Source of the DNA: Paraburkholderia sp. PGU19
GTDB lineage: Bacteria; Pseudomonadota; Gammaproteobacteria; Burkholderiales; Burkholderiaceae
Direction: 5' to 3'
DNA length: 64,000 bases
NCBI RefSeq assembly: GCF_013426915.1
Contig: NZ_AP023179.1
Coordinates: 3,658,001-3,722,000, forward strand
The position numbers and the translations under genes are program-made. The first letter of the stretch is position 1. Each line of letters opens with the position of its first letter. Positions 56,702-64,000 of this stretch are shown here, piece after piece. The notes beneath the pieces were generated by a model, which worked only from the letters and a program-made list of their open reading frames with translations, made no database searches and was not told the DNA's origin.

Positions 56702-57766
56702 ATGCGAATCGCACAAATCGCACCGTTGTACGAAGCTGTCCCACCGAAACTCTATGGCGGCACAGAACGCGTCGTGTCGTATCTGACCGAGGCTCTGGTC
56801 GATCTGGGTCACGATGTGACGCTCTTCGCGAGCGGCGATTCGGTGACGTCCGCAAAACTCGAAGCGTCGTGGCCGCGCGCGCTGCGTCTGGATCCGACGA
56901 TCCGCGACGCACTCGCCCCGCACATGCTGCTGCTCGAGAAGGTTCGCAAGGTCGCGCATGAGTTCGACGTGCTGCACTTCCACCTCGATTATCTGCCGTT
57001 CCCGCTCTTCTCGACGCTGGACACGCCGTTCGTGACGACGCTGCACGGCCGTCTGGACCTGCCGGAACTGCAACCGGTGTTCGATACGTTCACCGATGCA
57101 CCCGTGATCTCGATTTCGGATTCGCAGCGTCTGCCGCTGCAGCAGGCCAACTGGCTCAACACGATCTATCACGGCCTGCCGGAGCAGCTGCTTACGCCGC
57201 AAACGCACAAGAAGCCGGAATACCTCGCGTTCCTGGGTCGGATCTGTCCGGAAAAGCGCGTCGATACAGCCATCAAGATCGCCGCGCAAAGCGGTCTGCC
57301 GCTGAAGATCGCCGCCAAGGTGGACAAGGTCGATCAGGAATACTTCAAGACGGAAATCGAGCCGTTGCTGTCGATGGCGCACGTCGAGTTCATCGGCGAG
57401 ATCAACGAGGCGCAGAAGCCGGATTTCCTGTCGGGCGCGAAGGCGCTGCTGTTCCCGATCGACTGGTCGGAGCCGTTCGGCCTGGTGATGATCGAGTCGA
57501 TGGCTTGCGGCACGCCGGTGATCGCGTTCAACCGTGGTTCGGTGCCGGAAGTGATCGACCACGGCGTGACGGGCTTCATCTGTGAAGACGTGCAAGGCGC
57601 CGTGGCCGCGCTGCAACGTATCGACGACCTGTCGCGCACGGAAATCCGATCGCAGTTCGAGCGACGTTTCAGCTCGAAGATCATGGCGCAGAACTATGTC
57701 GACAGCTATTCGGCGATGCTGGAAGCAACGCGCCGTCCGATGCTGCGCCGCGTGGCGGTGGGTTGA
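56702..57766 (+). CDS. Glycosyltransferase, GT4 (group 1) family
   Basis: A 354-residue GT-B glycosyltransferase. The N-terminal domain has APLYEAVPPKLYGGTERVVSYLTEAL, where the Gly-rich loop binds the acceptor. The C-terminal nucleotide-sugar domain contains FLGRICPEKRVDTAIKIA and EPFGLVMIESMACGTPVIAFNRGSVPEVI (the E-x7-E-type motif). AAGGAG precedes the ATG. No signal or membrane span is present, so it acts in the cytoplasm. Its place beside flhDC suggests, but does not prove, a role in flagellin or surface glycan modification. A terminator follows. Confidence 0.88.
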   Translation: MRIAQIAPLYEAVPPKLYGGTERVVSYLTEALVDLGHDVTLFASGDSVTSAKLEASWPRALRLDPTIRDALAPHMLLLEKVRKVAHEFDVLHFHLDYLPFPLFSTLDTPFVTTLHGRLDLPELQPVFDTFTDAPVISISDSQRLPLQQANWLNTIYHGLPEQLLTPQTHKKPEYLAFLGRICPEKRVDTAIKIAAQSGLPLKIAAKVDKVDQEYFKTEIEPLLSMAHVEFIGEINEAQKPDFLSGAKALLFPIDWSEPFGLVMIESMACGTPVIAFNRGSVPEVIDHGVTGFICEDVQGAVAALQRIDDLSRTEIRSQFERRFSSKIMAQNYVDSYSAMLEATRRPMLRRVAVG

Positions 57767-58078
57767 TCGCCGGTTTGCACAGGTCAACTCTGCCGATGCG
57801 GCGACAGATTGCGTAATTTGTTCACTTGAACGTTTGCGCTGTCATTCAAAGACAGTTATTGCGCCGCTCACACGAAAAAGCCGCCTCCCCAGGCGGCTTT
57901 TTCTTTTCCGGCGTTCGGAACCGGATCGGCAATGGAAGCGCTTTCTTCAATGCGCCGCAATGCGCCTTTACCGAATGAAGCTATCCCCGCTTCAGACGCC
58001 TTACCGCGCATTAACAGTATCTGAAAGGCGGCGCATTTCGCCAGATCGCCTTCAAGCGGCTTTCGCCGTTTCCCCTAA
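57767..58078. other. Spacer between the glycosyltransferase gene and hns
   Basis: It holds the terminator at 57875-57902 and a GAAA-loop hairpin near 58050-58070 beyond the hns stop (AGCGGC / GCCGTT type). No gene was seen. Confidence 0.5.
57875..57902 (+). terminator. Intrinsic terminator after the glycosyltransferase gene
   Basis: AAAAAGCCGCCT / AGGCGGCTTTTT, a perfect 12-bp stem with a 4-nt loop, followed by TTCTTTTCC. The A-run on one side and T-run on the other make it usable from both strands. Confidence 0.88.
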
Positions 58079-58381
58079 TTAGGCCTGGCCGATCAGAAAG
58101 CGCTCGCGGTTCTTGCCGGCAATCCACTTGGGCGGCTTTCCCCGGCCGCTCCATGTGTTGCCCGACTTCGGATCCTGATACTTCGCGGGCAACGGCGCCT
58201 TTTTGGGCGGGCGTCCGCGGCGAGCCGCCTCGGCAAAACCGAGGTCATGCGCGTTAAGGCCGTACTCGGCGATTTTCTGGCGGATTTCGGCAATCACATT
58301 GCCTACTTCACTACGACGCGCTTCGTCCGCTTCCTGCTGCAAACGAGCAATCTGCGCCTTGAGATCTGCGTATTGTGACAT
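58079..58381 (-). CDS. H-NS-family nucleoid protein
   Basis: A 100-residue H-NS-type protein. The N-terminal coiled coil (DLKAQIARLQQEADEARRSEV) oligomerises. The linker with GRPPKKAPLPAKYQDP precedes the AT-hook-like DNA-binding core SGNTWSGRGKPPKWI, typical of short beta-proteobacterial H-NS. Such proteins silence A/T-rich and acquired DNA and often affect motility genes. Whether it controls flhDC here is unknown. An inverted repeat lies 28 nt upstream of the ATG. Confidence 0.92.
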   Translation of the reverse strand: MSQYADLKAQIARLQQEADEARRSEVGNVIAEIRQKIAEYGLNAHDLGFAEAARRGRPPKKAPLPAKYQDPKSGNTWSGRGKPPKWIAGKNRERFLIGQA

Positions 58382-58408
58382 TTGGGCTCCCCTCTTTTTC
58401 TAAAAGTG

Positions 58409-58436
58409 GTTAGCACGGAGATTAGCCCGTGCTAAC
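58409..58436. promoter_or_regulatory. Inverted repeat in the hns leader
   Basis: GTTAGCACGG and CCGTGCTAAC, perfect 10-bp arms with an 8-nt centre, 28-55 nt ahead of the hns start. It could be an operator or a leader hairpin. A sigma-70-like pair further upstream on the minus strand (TTTGAA, about 16 nt, TATAAA, near 58490-58520) would place it in the transcript. The rest of 58437-58670 shows no gene. Confidence 0.45.
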
Positions 58437-58670
58437 GAAATTCGCAATGGCGGCTAATATCGCGCTATCAAAAGTTTTCGTCTGAGTATTTATAAAGCGG
58501 CACTGAATCGTTCAAACCGCTGGACTTTTATCACGAAATAATTCCGCGTTCGTGAATGACAATTCTTGACAGTCCATTTGTGCAACGTTGCTTAAAATTT
58601 GCGCTCCCAAGTGCCGGGTAGCGCATGCGCTCTCGTCCTTGAATCACCGTACTTTTTAGGATTACACACG

Positions 58671-59419
58671 ATGAACCTCTCCAGGCGCCTCGCGGCGGAG
58701 CTGTTCGGCACCTTCTGGCTCGTACTCGGAGGCTGCGGCAGCGCTGTCCTTGCAGCAAATTTCGCGGGTCCCGTTCACGGGCTCGGCATCGGCTTCGTGG
58801 GCGTTTCGCTCGCTTTCGGCCTGACCGTACTAACCATGGCCTATGCCATTGGGCATATCTCCGGCTGCCACCTGAATCCGGCGGTGAGCGTCGGCCTGAC
58901 TGTCGCCGGCCGATTCCCGGCACGCGACCTCGTGCCGTATACGTCGCGCAGGTGCTGGGCGCCGTGTTCGGCGCGTATGTGCTGTCCGCCATCGCCTCGG
59001 GCAATCCGGACTTCCATCTGGTCGCGAGCGGTTTCGCGAGCAACGGCTACGGCGACCGCTCGCCGGGCCATTACGCGTTGCCCGCTGCGTTCGTCTGCGA
59101 AACGGTGATTACGGCCTTCTTCCTGTTCGTGATTCTCGGTGCCACCGACAAGCGCGCGCCCGCCGGCTTTGCGCCGATCGCAATCGGCCTGTGCCTCACG
59201 CTGATCCATCTGATCTCGATTCCCGTCACGAATACTTCGGTGAATCCGGCGCGATCGACGGGGCCGGCGCTGTTCGTCGGCGCCGCCGCCGTCGATCAGT
59301 TGTGGCTCTTCTGGGTCGCGCCGATTCTCGGCGCGGTGATCGCTGCAATGGTCTATCCGCTGGTGGCTGGCGATGCCCGGCATGCGACGGACGCAGAACG
59401 CGTGCGCGTGACGGCCTGA
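58671..59419 (+). pseudogene. aqpZ: AqpZ aquaporin, broken by a single-base deletion
   Basis: The first frame encodes [21 protein letters not shown] to FPARDLVPY, including the first NPA motif (HLNPAVSVG). At about 58939-58943 the frame is lost: TATACGTCGCG stands where TATATCGTCGCG-like sequence would continue as [15 protein letters not shown]. The -1 frame then runs intact through the second NPA ([10 protein letters not shown]) to a stop at 59419. Restoring one base gives 249 residues, a normal water channel. It is either a real inactivation or a sequence error. A terminator follows. Confidence 0.85.
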
Positions 59420-59442
59420 TTGCTGGCTGTCCGGTTTGAATG

Positions 59443-59470
59443 ACAACGGGGCGCTTCCGCGCCCCGTTGT
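59443..59470 (+). terminator. Intrinsic terminator after aqpZ
   Basis: ACAACGGGGCGC / GCGCCCCGTTGT, a perfect 12-bp stem with a 4-nt loop, followed by CGTTTTCG. It lies 24 nt past the aqpZ stop. Confidence 0.8.
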
Positions 59471-59779
59471 CGTTTTCGCGAAGCCGTTCCAGCATTAACA
59501 GATGGTTCAAATGTAAGGCTGGTTTACGGCCGTATTCATCGCTATTGAAGAAGCGCTTTAGCTTTTTGAAAGGCCCACCTCGCTCCGCTCCACGCTATAC
59601 GGGCAAATGCCGGACGCCCGCAAAGCGCCATCTGTAAAGCATTACGCGAATGCCGCAATCCACCTGATATACCGGCATTGCACACTTTCACTTCGTAACA
59701 TCCTGTCGCAGTGCCGCTCGCCGGCGACGCGTAGATTGAACCTGTACGGCGAACACGCCGCATTCACAGGAGAATCACA
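59471..59779. other. Spacer upstream of a small secreted-protein gene
   Basis: Moderately A/T-rich DNA with no supported gene. It presumably holds the promoter of the following gene; no confident boxes were found. Confidence 0.4.
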
Positions 59780-60094
59780 ATGAAGCGCATCGTCACTCAC
59801 ATGCTCGTTGCAGTTGGCCTCGCCGCTGGCGCATGCGGTGTCGCACAGGCGCACTCGAATCTGAGCATCGGCCTGTCGCTCGGGACGCCTGCCCCTGCCT
59901 ACGTCGCTCCCGCTTACGTCGCACCCGCGCCGCAGCCGGTGTACTACGGCAACCGGTATTGGGGAGACCACCGCTACGATGGCTATCGACATGACCGCGG
60001 CTGGGATCGCGACCGCTGGGATCATGGAAACCGTTGGGATAACAACAATGGCTACCGAGGGAACGACAACCACCGGGGCGGCTATCGTGACTAA
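59780..60094 (+). CDS. Small secreted protein rich in Tyr, Arg, Asp, His
   Basis: A 104-residue protein. A signal peptide ends about residue 24 (CGVAQAHS). The mature part has two AYVAP units (Ala/Pro-rich) and then a polar tail of repeated RWD/RYD/GYR-type short units rich in Arg, Asp, His, Asn and Trp. CAGGAGA precedes the ATG. I do not recognise a function. Such tails occur in small envelope proteins and may bind metal or be disordered. Confidence 0.7.
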   Translation: MKRIVTHMLVAVGLAAGACGVAQAHSNLSIGLSLGTPAPAYVAPAYVAPAPQPVYYGNRYWGDHRYDGYRHDRGWDRDRWDHGNRWDNNNGYRGNDNHRGGYRD

Positions 60095-60230
60095 GGAGTC
60101 GGCTTTGGCGGCGTAAATCGTCTTATTCTTGCGCCTGCCGGCTTCAGACTTTCGCGAAGCCTAACGGCCTTCACTTTGACATGGCGCGTCTCCTGACAGG
60201 AGCGCGCCAAGTGCATTCGACCGGTGGGAT

Positions 60231-61052
60231 TTACGCCGTCAGTTGGTCGTCCAGTTCGAACAGCTTGCGCAGATGGCGCGCGACGCCCGCTTCGGAGTTG
60301 TTGCCGATACGCGGCACATTGGGCAGCCGCTTGATGAGATCAGGATTCGCGTTGTTCATCATGAACGGATGACCCGCCGTTTCCAGCATGTCGATGTCGT
60401 TCATGTTGTCGCCGAATGCGACGCACTTCGCCGCCGGAACATTCAGCCGGTCGAGAACGAACTGCAGCGCGCGCCCCTTCGACACATTCGCCGTCATCAC
60501 CTCCAGACAGTCCGGCAACGAATACGTGACGTAAAGCGCCTCGCCGAAGGTGCGCTCGAGGTTGGCCGCGACCACGGCAAGATCCTCGGGATCGCCAATG
60601 TACAGCGCCTTCGCGATATCCGCGCCGTCGTGCTGCTGCAGATCGGTCACGTTGTAGGTGAAGCCCGAGTCCTGGTGATAGCGCAACAGCTCAGGCGCGT
60701 CGCGATCGATCAGCCATTCCCGGTCGGCGAACAGATTGACGATCACGCGCCCATGCTCGCCCGCGATCTCCGGCTTCACCAGTTGCTGGACCACGTTCGC
60801 CTGAAGGTCGTCGGCGAAGATCATTTCGTCGTCGGGCGAATGGACTCGCGCGCCGTTCGATGTGATCAGATATGGCCGGATACCCAGCACATCGCGAATT
60901 CCCGCGACGTCGCTATAGTGGCGCCCCGTCGCGATCACGATATGTATGCCTTGCGCTTCGAGCGTGCGCACCGTGCTGATCGTGAAGGGGTCCACCTGAT
61001 GGTTGCTGTTCAGCAGCGTTCCATCAAGATCGCTGGCGATGACTTTGTACAT
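60231..61052 (-). CDS. HAD-superfamily sugar-phosphate phosphatase, Cof type
   Basis: A 273-residue hydrolase of the Cof/YidA/YbiV group. Motif I is SDLDGTLLN (nucleophile Asp), motif II IATGR, motif III the Lys in VSKGRALQF, motif IV FGDNMNDIDML (metal-binding). A C2-type cap domain lies between. Members dephosphorylate sugar phosphates or flavin-type substrates. The specific substrate cannot be told. It is encoded next to a BadF-type sugar kinase. Confidence 0.92.
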   Translation of the reverse strand: MYKVIASDLDGTLLNSNHQVDPFTISTVRTLEAQGIHIVIATGRHYSDVAGIRDVLGIRPYLITSNGARVHSPDDEMIFADDLQANVVQQLVKPEIAGEHGRVIVNLFADREWLIDRDAPELLRYHQDSGFTYNVTDLQQHDGADIAKALYIGDPEDLAVVAANLERTFGEALYVTYSLPDCLEVMTANVSKGRALQFVLDRLNVPAAKCVAFGDNMNDIDMLETAGHPFMMNNANPDLIKRLPNVPRIGNNSEAGVARHLRKLFELDDQLTA

Positions 61053-61144
61053 GGGTAGGCGGCAGACGGCGTCGGAAAACGTCTATTTTATCGCCTCTTG
61101 GCGCGGCGCTTTCCGTTTCCGGCCGCGCCCATGCGTTTCGCCCG

Positions 61145-62041
61145 TCATGCGCCGCCGATCTGCGCGGCCTCCCGCCTAGCCATCTGCAACGCGCCGTGCG
61201 CCGAATCCGAAAGAGGCGCCCGCAGGCGCTCGCGATAAGGCGCGGGCACGTACTCGCTCAGCGGCTTGCCAAGCCCGCCGCACAGCGCGACGGGCAAGGT
61301 TCCGGACGGGTCGAGCGCCGCAATCATCTTGCCGATCTCTTGACCGGCTTCGCGCAGCAACCGGGCGGCAAATGGATGCTCGCGATGCGCGACGACGACG
61401 GGCGCGAGGCTCGCATAAGCCGTCTGGTTCGCGTCGCACAGCCAGACGACCAGCCCGTCGCGATCGGACGCGCCGACGTGCTCGATCAATGCCTGCGAGA
61501 GTTCGTCGGCGGGAACGCGGCCGTCGAGCGCCTGCTGCGCATGGACGATGGCGCGCAGGCCGAGCCAGGCACCGCCGGCTTCATCAGCAGACGGATAGCC
61601 GTAGCCGGCGACCATGCGGCTTTGACCGTTATGATCCAGCACCGCCGCGACGCTGCCCGTTCCCAGTGCGACGATCACGCCCGGCTCGCCGCCGTGCGCG
61701 CCGAGCAAGGTCGAATAGGCGTCGCTTTCGATCGCGAGACCGGCGAGCGCCGGCGCCTTCGCGCGAAATGCCGCCAGCCAATCGCGGTTGTTGACGCCCG
61801 CGAGCCCGCAGCCGAACACGAAGCGCGGCCAGTCGGCGGTGACGCCGGCGCGCTCGCACGCTTGCGCGCTCGCGGCCAGTATCGCCTCCCACGCGCGCTC
61901 GACGCCCAACGCCAGGCCGGACGGCCCCGCCGCGCCTTGCGCGAGTTCCTGCCCTGCGGCGTCCGCCAGCACGACACGCGTGCCGGTGCCGCCACCGTCG
62001 ACGCCGATCAGATAGAGGTCTTGATTCATCGAAATACTCAT
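61145..62041 (-). CDS. BadF/BadG-family kinase, likely N-acetylglucosamine or glucosamine kinase
   Basis: An about 298-residue actin-fold kinase. The phosphate-1 loop LIGVDGGGTGTRVVLAD opens the protein. Further family features are CGLAGVNNRDW, VIVALGTGSVAAVLDHNG and an adenosine-loop-like LCGGLGKPL. Similar proteins phosphorylate N-acetylglucosamine or glucosamine. ATG at 62041 or 62029 is plausible; the frame is open to 62086. No other amino-sugar genes are adjacent, so substrate is inferred from family only. Confidence 0.82.
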   Translation of the reverse strand: MSISMNQDLYLIGVDGGGTGTRVVLADAAGQELAQGAAGPSGLALGVERAWEAILAASAQACERAGVTADWPRFVFGCGLAGVNNRDWLAAFRAKAPALAGLAIESDAYSTLLGAHGGEPGVIVALGTGSVAAVLDHNGQSRMVAGYGYPSADEAGGAWLGLRAIVHAQQALDGRVPADELSQALIEHVGASDRDGLVVWLCDANQTAYASLAPVVVAHREHPFAARLLREAGQEIGKMIAALDPSGTLPVALCGGLGKPLSEYVPAPYRERLRAPLSDSAHGALQMARREAAQIGGA

Positions 62042-62180
62042 TGATGTGTTACCGCATAGCGTGGCAGGTCTTTTCGCCCGAGACAATTAGCCGATCGGCC
62101 AGGTTGCGGCGGCAACCCGTTCCGCTATGCTGGCGTGGCCCGACAGACGGGCGATCAACCAACCATGCAGGAGCCTGAAC

Positions 62181-62783
62181 GTGGCGGAGCAGCGATGCAA
62201 CTGGGCGACGACGAGCGAAGCGCTCGCACATTATCACGACACCGAATGGGGCGTCCCTTCTCGCAATGACCAGCATCTGTTCGAGATGCTGGTGCTCGAA
62301 GGCGCGCAGGCCGGGCTGTCGTGGTCGACGATTCTGAACAAACGCGCCGGATACCGGCGCGCCTTCTCGAACTTCGACATCGACAAGGTCGCCCGCTTCA
62401 CGCCGCAAAAGATCGACGCGCTCGTACTCGATGAGGGTATCGTGCGCCATCGCGGCAAGATCGAGTCGACGGTTCTCAATGCCAAAGCGGTCAGACAGAT
62501 TCAGATGGAGCATGGATCGTTAGCGGATTTCGTGTGGTCGTTCGTCGATAACACGCCGATCCAGAACGCCTGGACGAGCTACACGCAAGCGCCGGCGTCG
62601 ACGGATGTGTCGGACGCGCTCAGCAAAGCGCTCAAAGGCTATGGCTGCAAATTTGTGGGCACAACCATCTGCTACTCGTTTATGCAGGCAGTCGGTATGG
62701 TCAACGACCATCAGACCGATTGCGCCTGCTATTCGCGGTGCGCTCTGCTCGGGAAGAAAGGCCGCAAAAAGAGCGCGAAATGA
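62181..62783 (+). CDS. tag: DNA-3-methyladenine glycosylase I (Tag)
   Basis: A 200-residue base-excision repair enzyme removing 3-methyladenine. The signature YHDTEWGVPSRNDQHLFEMLVLEGAQAGLSW is clear. Zinc ligands are expected at the N-terminal Cys (RCNWA) and the C-terminal His/Cys cluster (NDHQTDCACYSRC). GTG at 62181 has AGGAG upstream; an in-frame ATG at 62127 lacks support. It seems to be a single-gene unit. Confidence 0.95.
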   Translation: MAEQRCNWATTSEALAHYHDTEWGVPSRNDQHLFEMLVLEGAQAGLSWSTILNKRAGYRRAFSNFDIDKVARFTPQKIDALVLDEGIVRHRGKIESTVLNAKAVRQIQMEHGSLADFVWSFVDNTPIQNAWTSYTQAPASTDVSDALSKALKGYGCKFVGTTICYSFMQAVGMVNDHQTDCACYSRCALLGKKGRKKSAK

Positions 62784-63225
62784 CGGGTGCGGCAGGTTCC
62801 GATGCGTTGCGTAACGTGTCGCGCCGTTGCAACACATGGCATATTCGCGCCCGGCTCAAAACGGGCGTGGCCTGCTGCGTTGCGTCACCCGCAAACCCGC
62901 TTCCTGCAAGGCCTCGAACAAAGGTTGACGAGCGGAGCGGCGGCCATCCGTGCCCGCATTGAGCGCTAGCCAACATAACGGCTGACCTTTACCGTTTTCC
63001 GCTCGTTATAACTAATGCATGCGACGTCGTTCGACGCGCCTCCGGACGGGGATAGTCAGCCGGGCGTCGGCGGTGTCGCTGGTGCAAGGTGTGCGCTTCG
63101 CAAGCCGTGAATTGGGCGGTAAATGATGCTCTCGTCGCGGCTTCGGGCGTGAGCACATCACGGAATACTGTTGGCGATTGCACCAGAAACGAATGACCGC
63201 TGCGCAGTGCGCGGGGGAGACCCAC
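62784..63225. other. Spacer between tag and a hypothetical gene
   Basis: 442 bp without a supported gene. A -10-like TATAAC occurs near 63007, but no matching -35 could be assigned. Nothing else recognisable was seen. Confidence 0.4.
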
Positions 63226-63651
63226 ATGAAAAATCATAACTTCCTGACACATCAGGAAATTTTCGACCGGGCAGTCGAGCATCTGTTCGGCCAGGGCCGC
63301 GCGGCGCTGCTGCCGCGCGGTGGCGGCGCCTACCGCGGTTATTGCGGCGGCTGCCCGGTCGGCAGCTTTATCCATCCGCGCGACTACATGACCGCGATGG
63401 AAGGCATTCCCGTGCGATACGTCGGCAAGATCGCTTCTGAAACGCCCATGTACATGGACGTCGGCGTGGCCGCGCTGAAGAAGGCGTTGTTGCGCTCGCG
63501 CCTGAACATCTACGATCCCGTCACCGTCGAGTTGCTCAGTTGCCTGCAAAACGTGCACGACGTTTTCGGGACTTGGGAATGGCGCGACCGGCTCCGCTCG
63601 ATCGCCCGCCAATTCGTCCTTTCCGACGAACGCGTCAAAACGGCCGCCTGA
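63226..63651 (+). CDS. Hypothetical protein with a CGGCPVG motif
   Basis: A 141-residue cytoplasmic protein, unrecognised. The N-terminal helix is FLTHQEIFDRAVEHLFGQGR. A Gly/Cys segment GGGAYRGYCGGCPVGSFI (two Cys three residues apart) follows, then a helical C-terminus (LLSCLQNVHDVFGTWEWRDRLRSIARQFV). GGGGGAGA precedes the ATG at 63226; the frame is open to 63178. Base composition is as in its neighbours. No function is proposed. Confidence 0.7.
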   Translation: MKNHNFLTHQEIFDRAVEHLFGQGRAALLPRGGGAYRGYCGGCPVGSFIHPRDYMTAMEGIPVRYVGKIASETPMYMDVGVAALKKALLRSRLNIYDPVTVELLSCLQNVHDVFGTWEWRDRLRSIARQFVLSDERVKTAA

Positions 63652-63726
63652 CATTCAGCGTCACGATCGGCGTCGATCGCGCGACGCTCCGCGCGCCCTG
63701 TTGGGCAAGCGCACTCAACCCTATAA

Positions 63727-63771
63727 ACGAAAAACGGCGGTGTGGCTTCTTTCGAAGCTCACACCGCCGTT
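63727..63771 (-). terminator. Intrinsic terminator of rpsU
   Basis: On the minus strand AACGGCGGTGTG / CACACCGCCGTT (12-bp stem) with a further GCTTC/GAAGC extension is followed by TTTTTCG. It lies about 30 nt after the rpsU stop. Confidence 0.88.
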
Positions 63772-63802
63772 GGCGTGCTTTCGCGTACCGGAGGAAGCGT
63801 GC

Positions 63803-64000
63803 TTAGTGCAGCTTCTTCGGCAGCATCTGGCTGCGCAGGCGCTTGTGCAGGCGCTTCACTGCAGCTGCCTTCTTGCGCTTACGTGCCGTCGTCGGCTTTT
63901 CGTACGCCTGGCGCTCACGCAGTTCTGCGATCAGGCCATTTTTTTCGATTGCGCGGCGGAAGCGGCGGATTGCCACTTCGAACGGCTCGTTTTCCTTCAG
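63803..64000 (-). CDS. rpsU: Ribosomal protein S21 (partial, 5' end outside the window)
   Basis: The last 65 residues of S21, beginning [20 protein letters not shown] and ending [12 protein letters not shown]. The full protein has about 70 residues, so only about five N-terminal residues are missing. It is a basic small-subunit protein near the anti-Shine-Dalgarno region, active in initiation. A terminator follows at once, so downstream co-transcription is unlikely. Confidence 0.96.
   Translation of the reverse strand: MKENEPFEVAIRRFRRAIEKNGLIAELRERQAYEKPTTARKRKKAAAVKRLHKRLRSQMLPKKLH

Noticed and set aside
62127..62180. Upstream ATG for tag at 62127
   Set aside because: The added 18 residues are not family-like, and the GTG at 62181 has a proper AGGAG site.

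Overview
This window is a nearly complete flagellar and chemotaxis island from a high-GC beta-proteobacterium. The gene content and order fit Burkholderiaceae, most likely Paraburkholderia/Caballeronia-like. The pointers are flhDC followed by motAB and one che operon, H-NS of the short beta-proteobacterial type, and a DUF3443/DUF2844 pair. No rRNA, tRNA or CRISPR array was seen.

Layout. (1) 44-1526, minus strand: fliT, fliS and fliE. (2) 1759-14099, plus strand: fliFGHIJK, a repeat, then fliLMNOPQR (MS-ring, C-ring, export ATPase and export gate). (3) 14441-27691, minus strand: flgB-flgJ (rod, hook, rings), the c-di-GMP brake ycgR, then flgK and flgL. (4) 27934-30185, plus strand: flgA, flgM, flgN. 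(5) 30295-32160: a palindromic repeat interrupted by an IS630-type insertion sequence. (6) 32254-40133, minus strand: flhB, flhA, flhF, flhG and fliA (export gate, placement/number control, sigma-28). (7) 40377-42245: two envelope-type DUF genes, one frameshifted. (8) 43269-56028, minus strand: flhD, flhC, motA, motB, a cheY-like gene, cheA, cheW, an MCP, cheR, cheD, cheB, cheY, cheZ. (9) 56702-64000: a glycosyltransferase, hns, a frameshifted aqpZ, a small secreted protein, a HAD hydrolase, a BadF-type sugar kinase, tag, a hypothetical gene and the 3' part of rpsU.

Regulation is partly readable. FlhDC (class I), FliA (sigma-28) and its anti-factor FlgM are all encoded here. Sites matching TAAAGTTT-N11-GCCGATAA, all with exactly 11-nt spacing, lie ahead of fliS, flgK, ycgR, flgM and motA. 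A different bipartite motif (ATT to ATAA start-to-start distance of 31 nt) lies ahead of fliE/fliF, flhF and flhB and may be an FlhDC-type class II site.

The most unusual structure is a family of six intergenic palindromic elements. Full copies are about 650-800 bp and built of nested inverted repeats. They sit between transcription units and mark points where base composition flips from G/T-rich on the left to A/C-rich on the right. One copy carries the IS630 element, one is reduced to a short hairpin, and several share a conserved small open frame. Other points of interest are a FlhG lacking both P-loop lysines, a CheD tail with a repeated RIELF-type motif, TTG starts for flhB, flhF and flhG, and two genes broken by single-base deletions.
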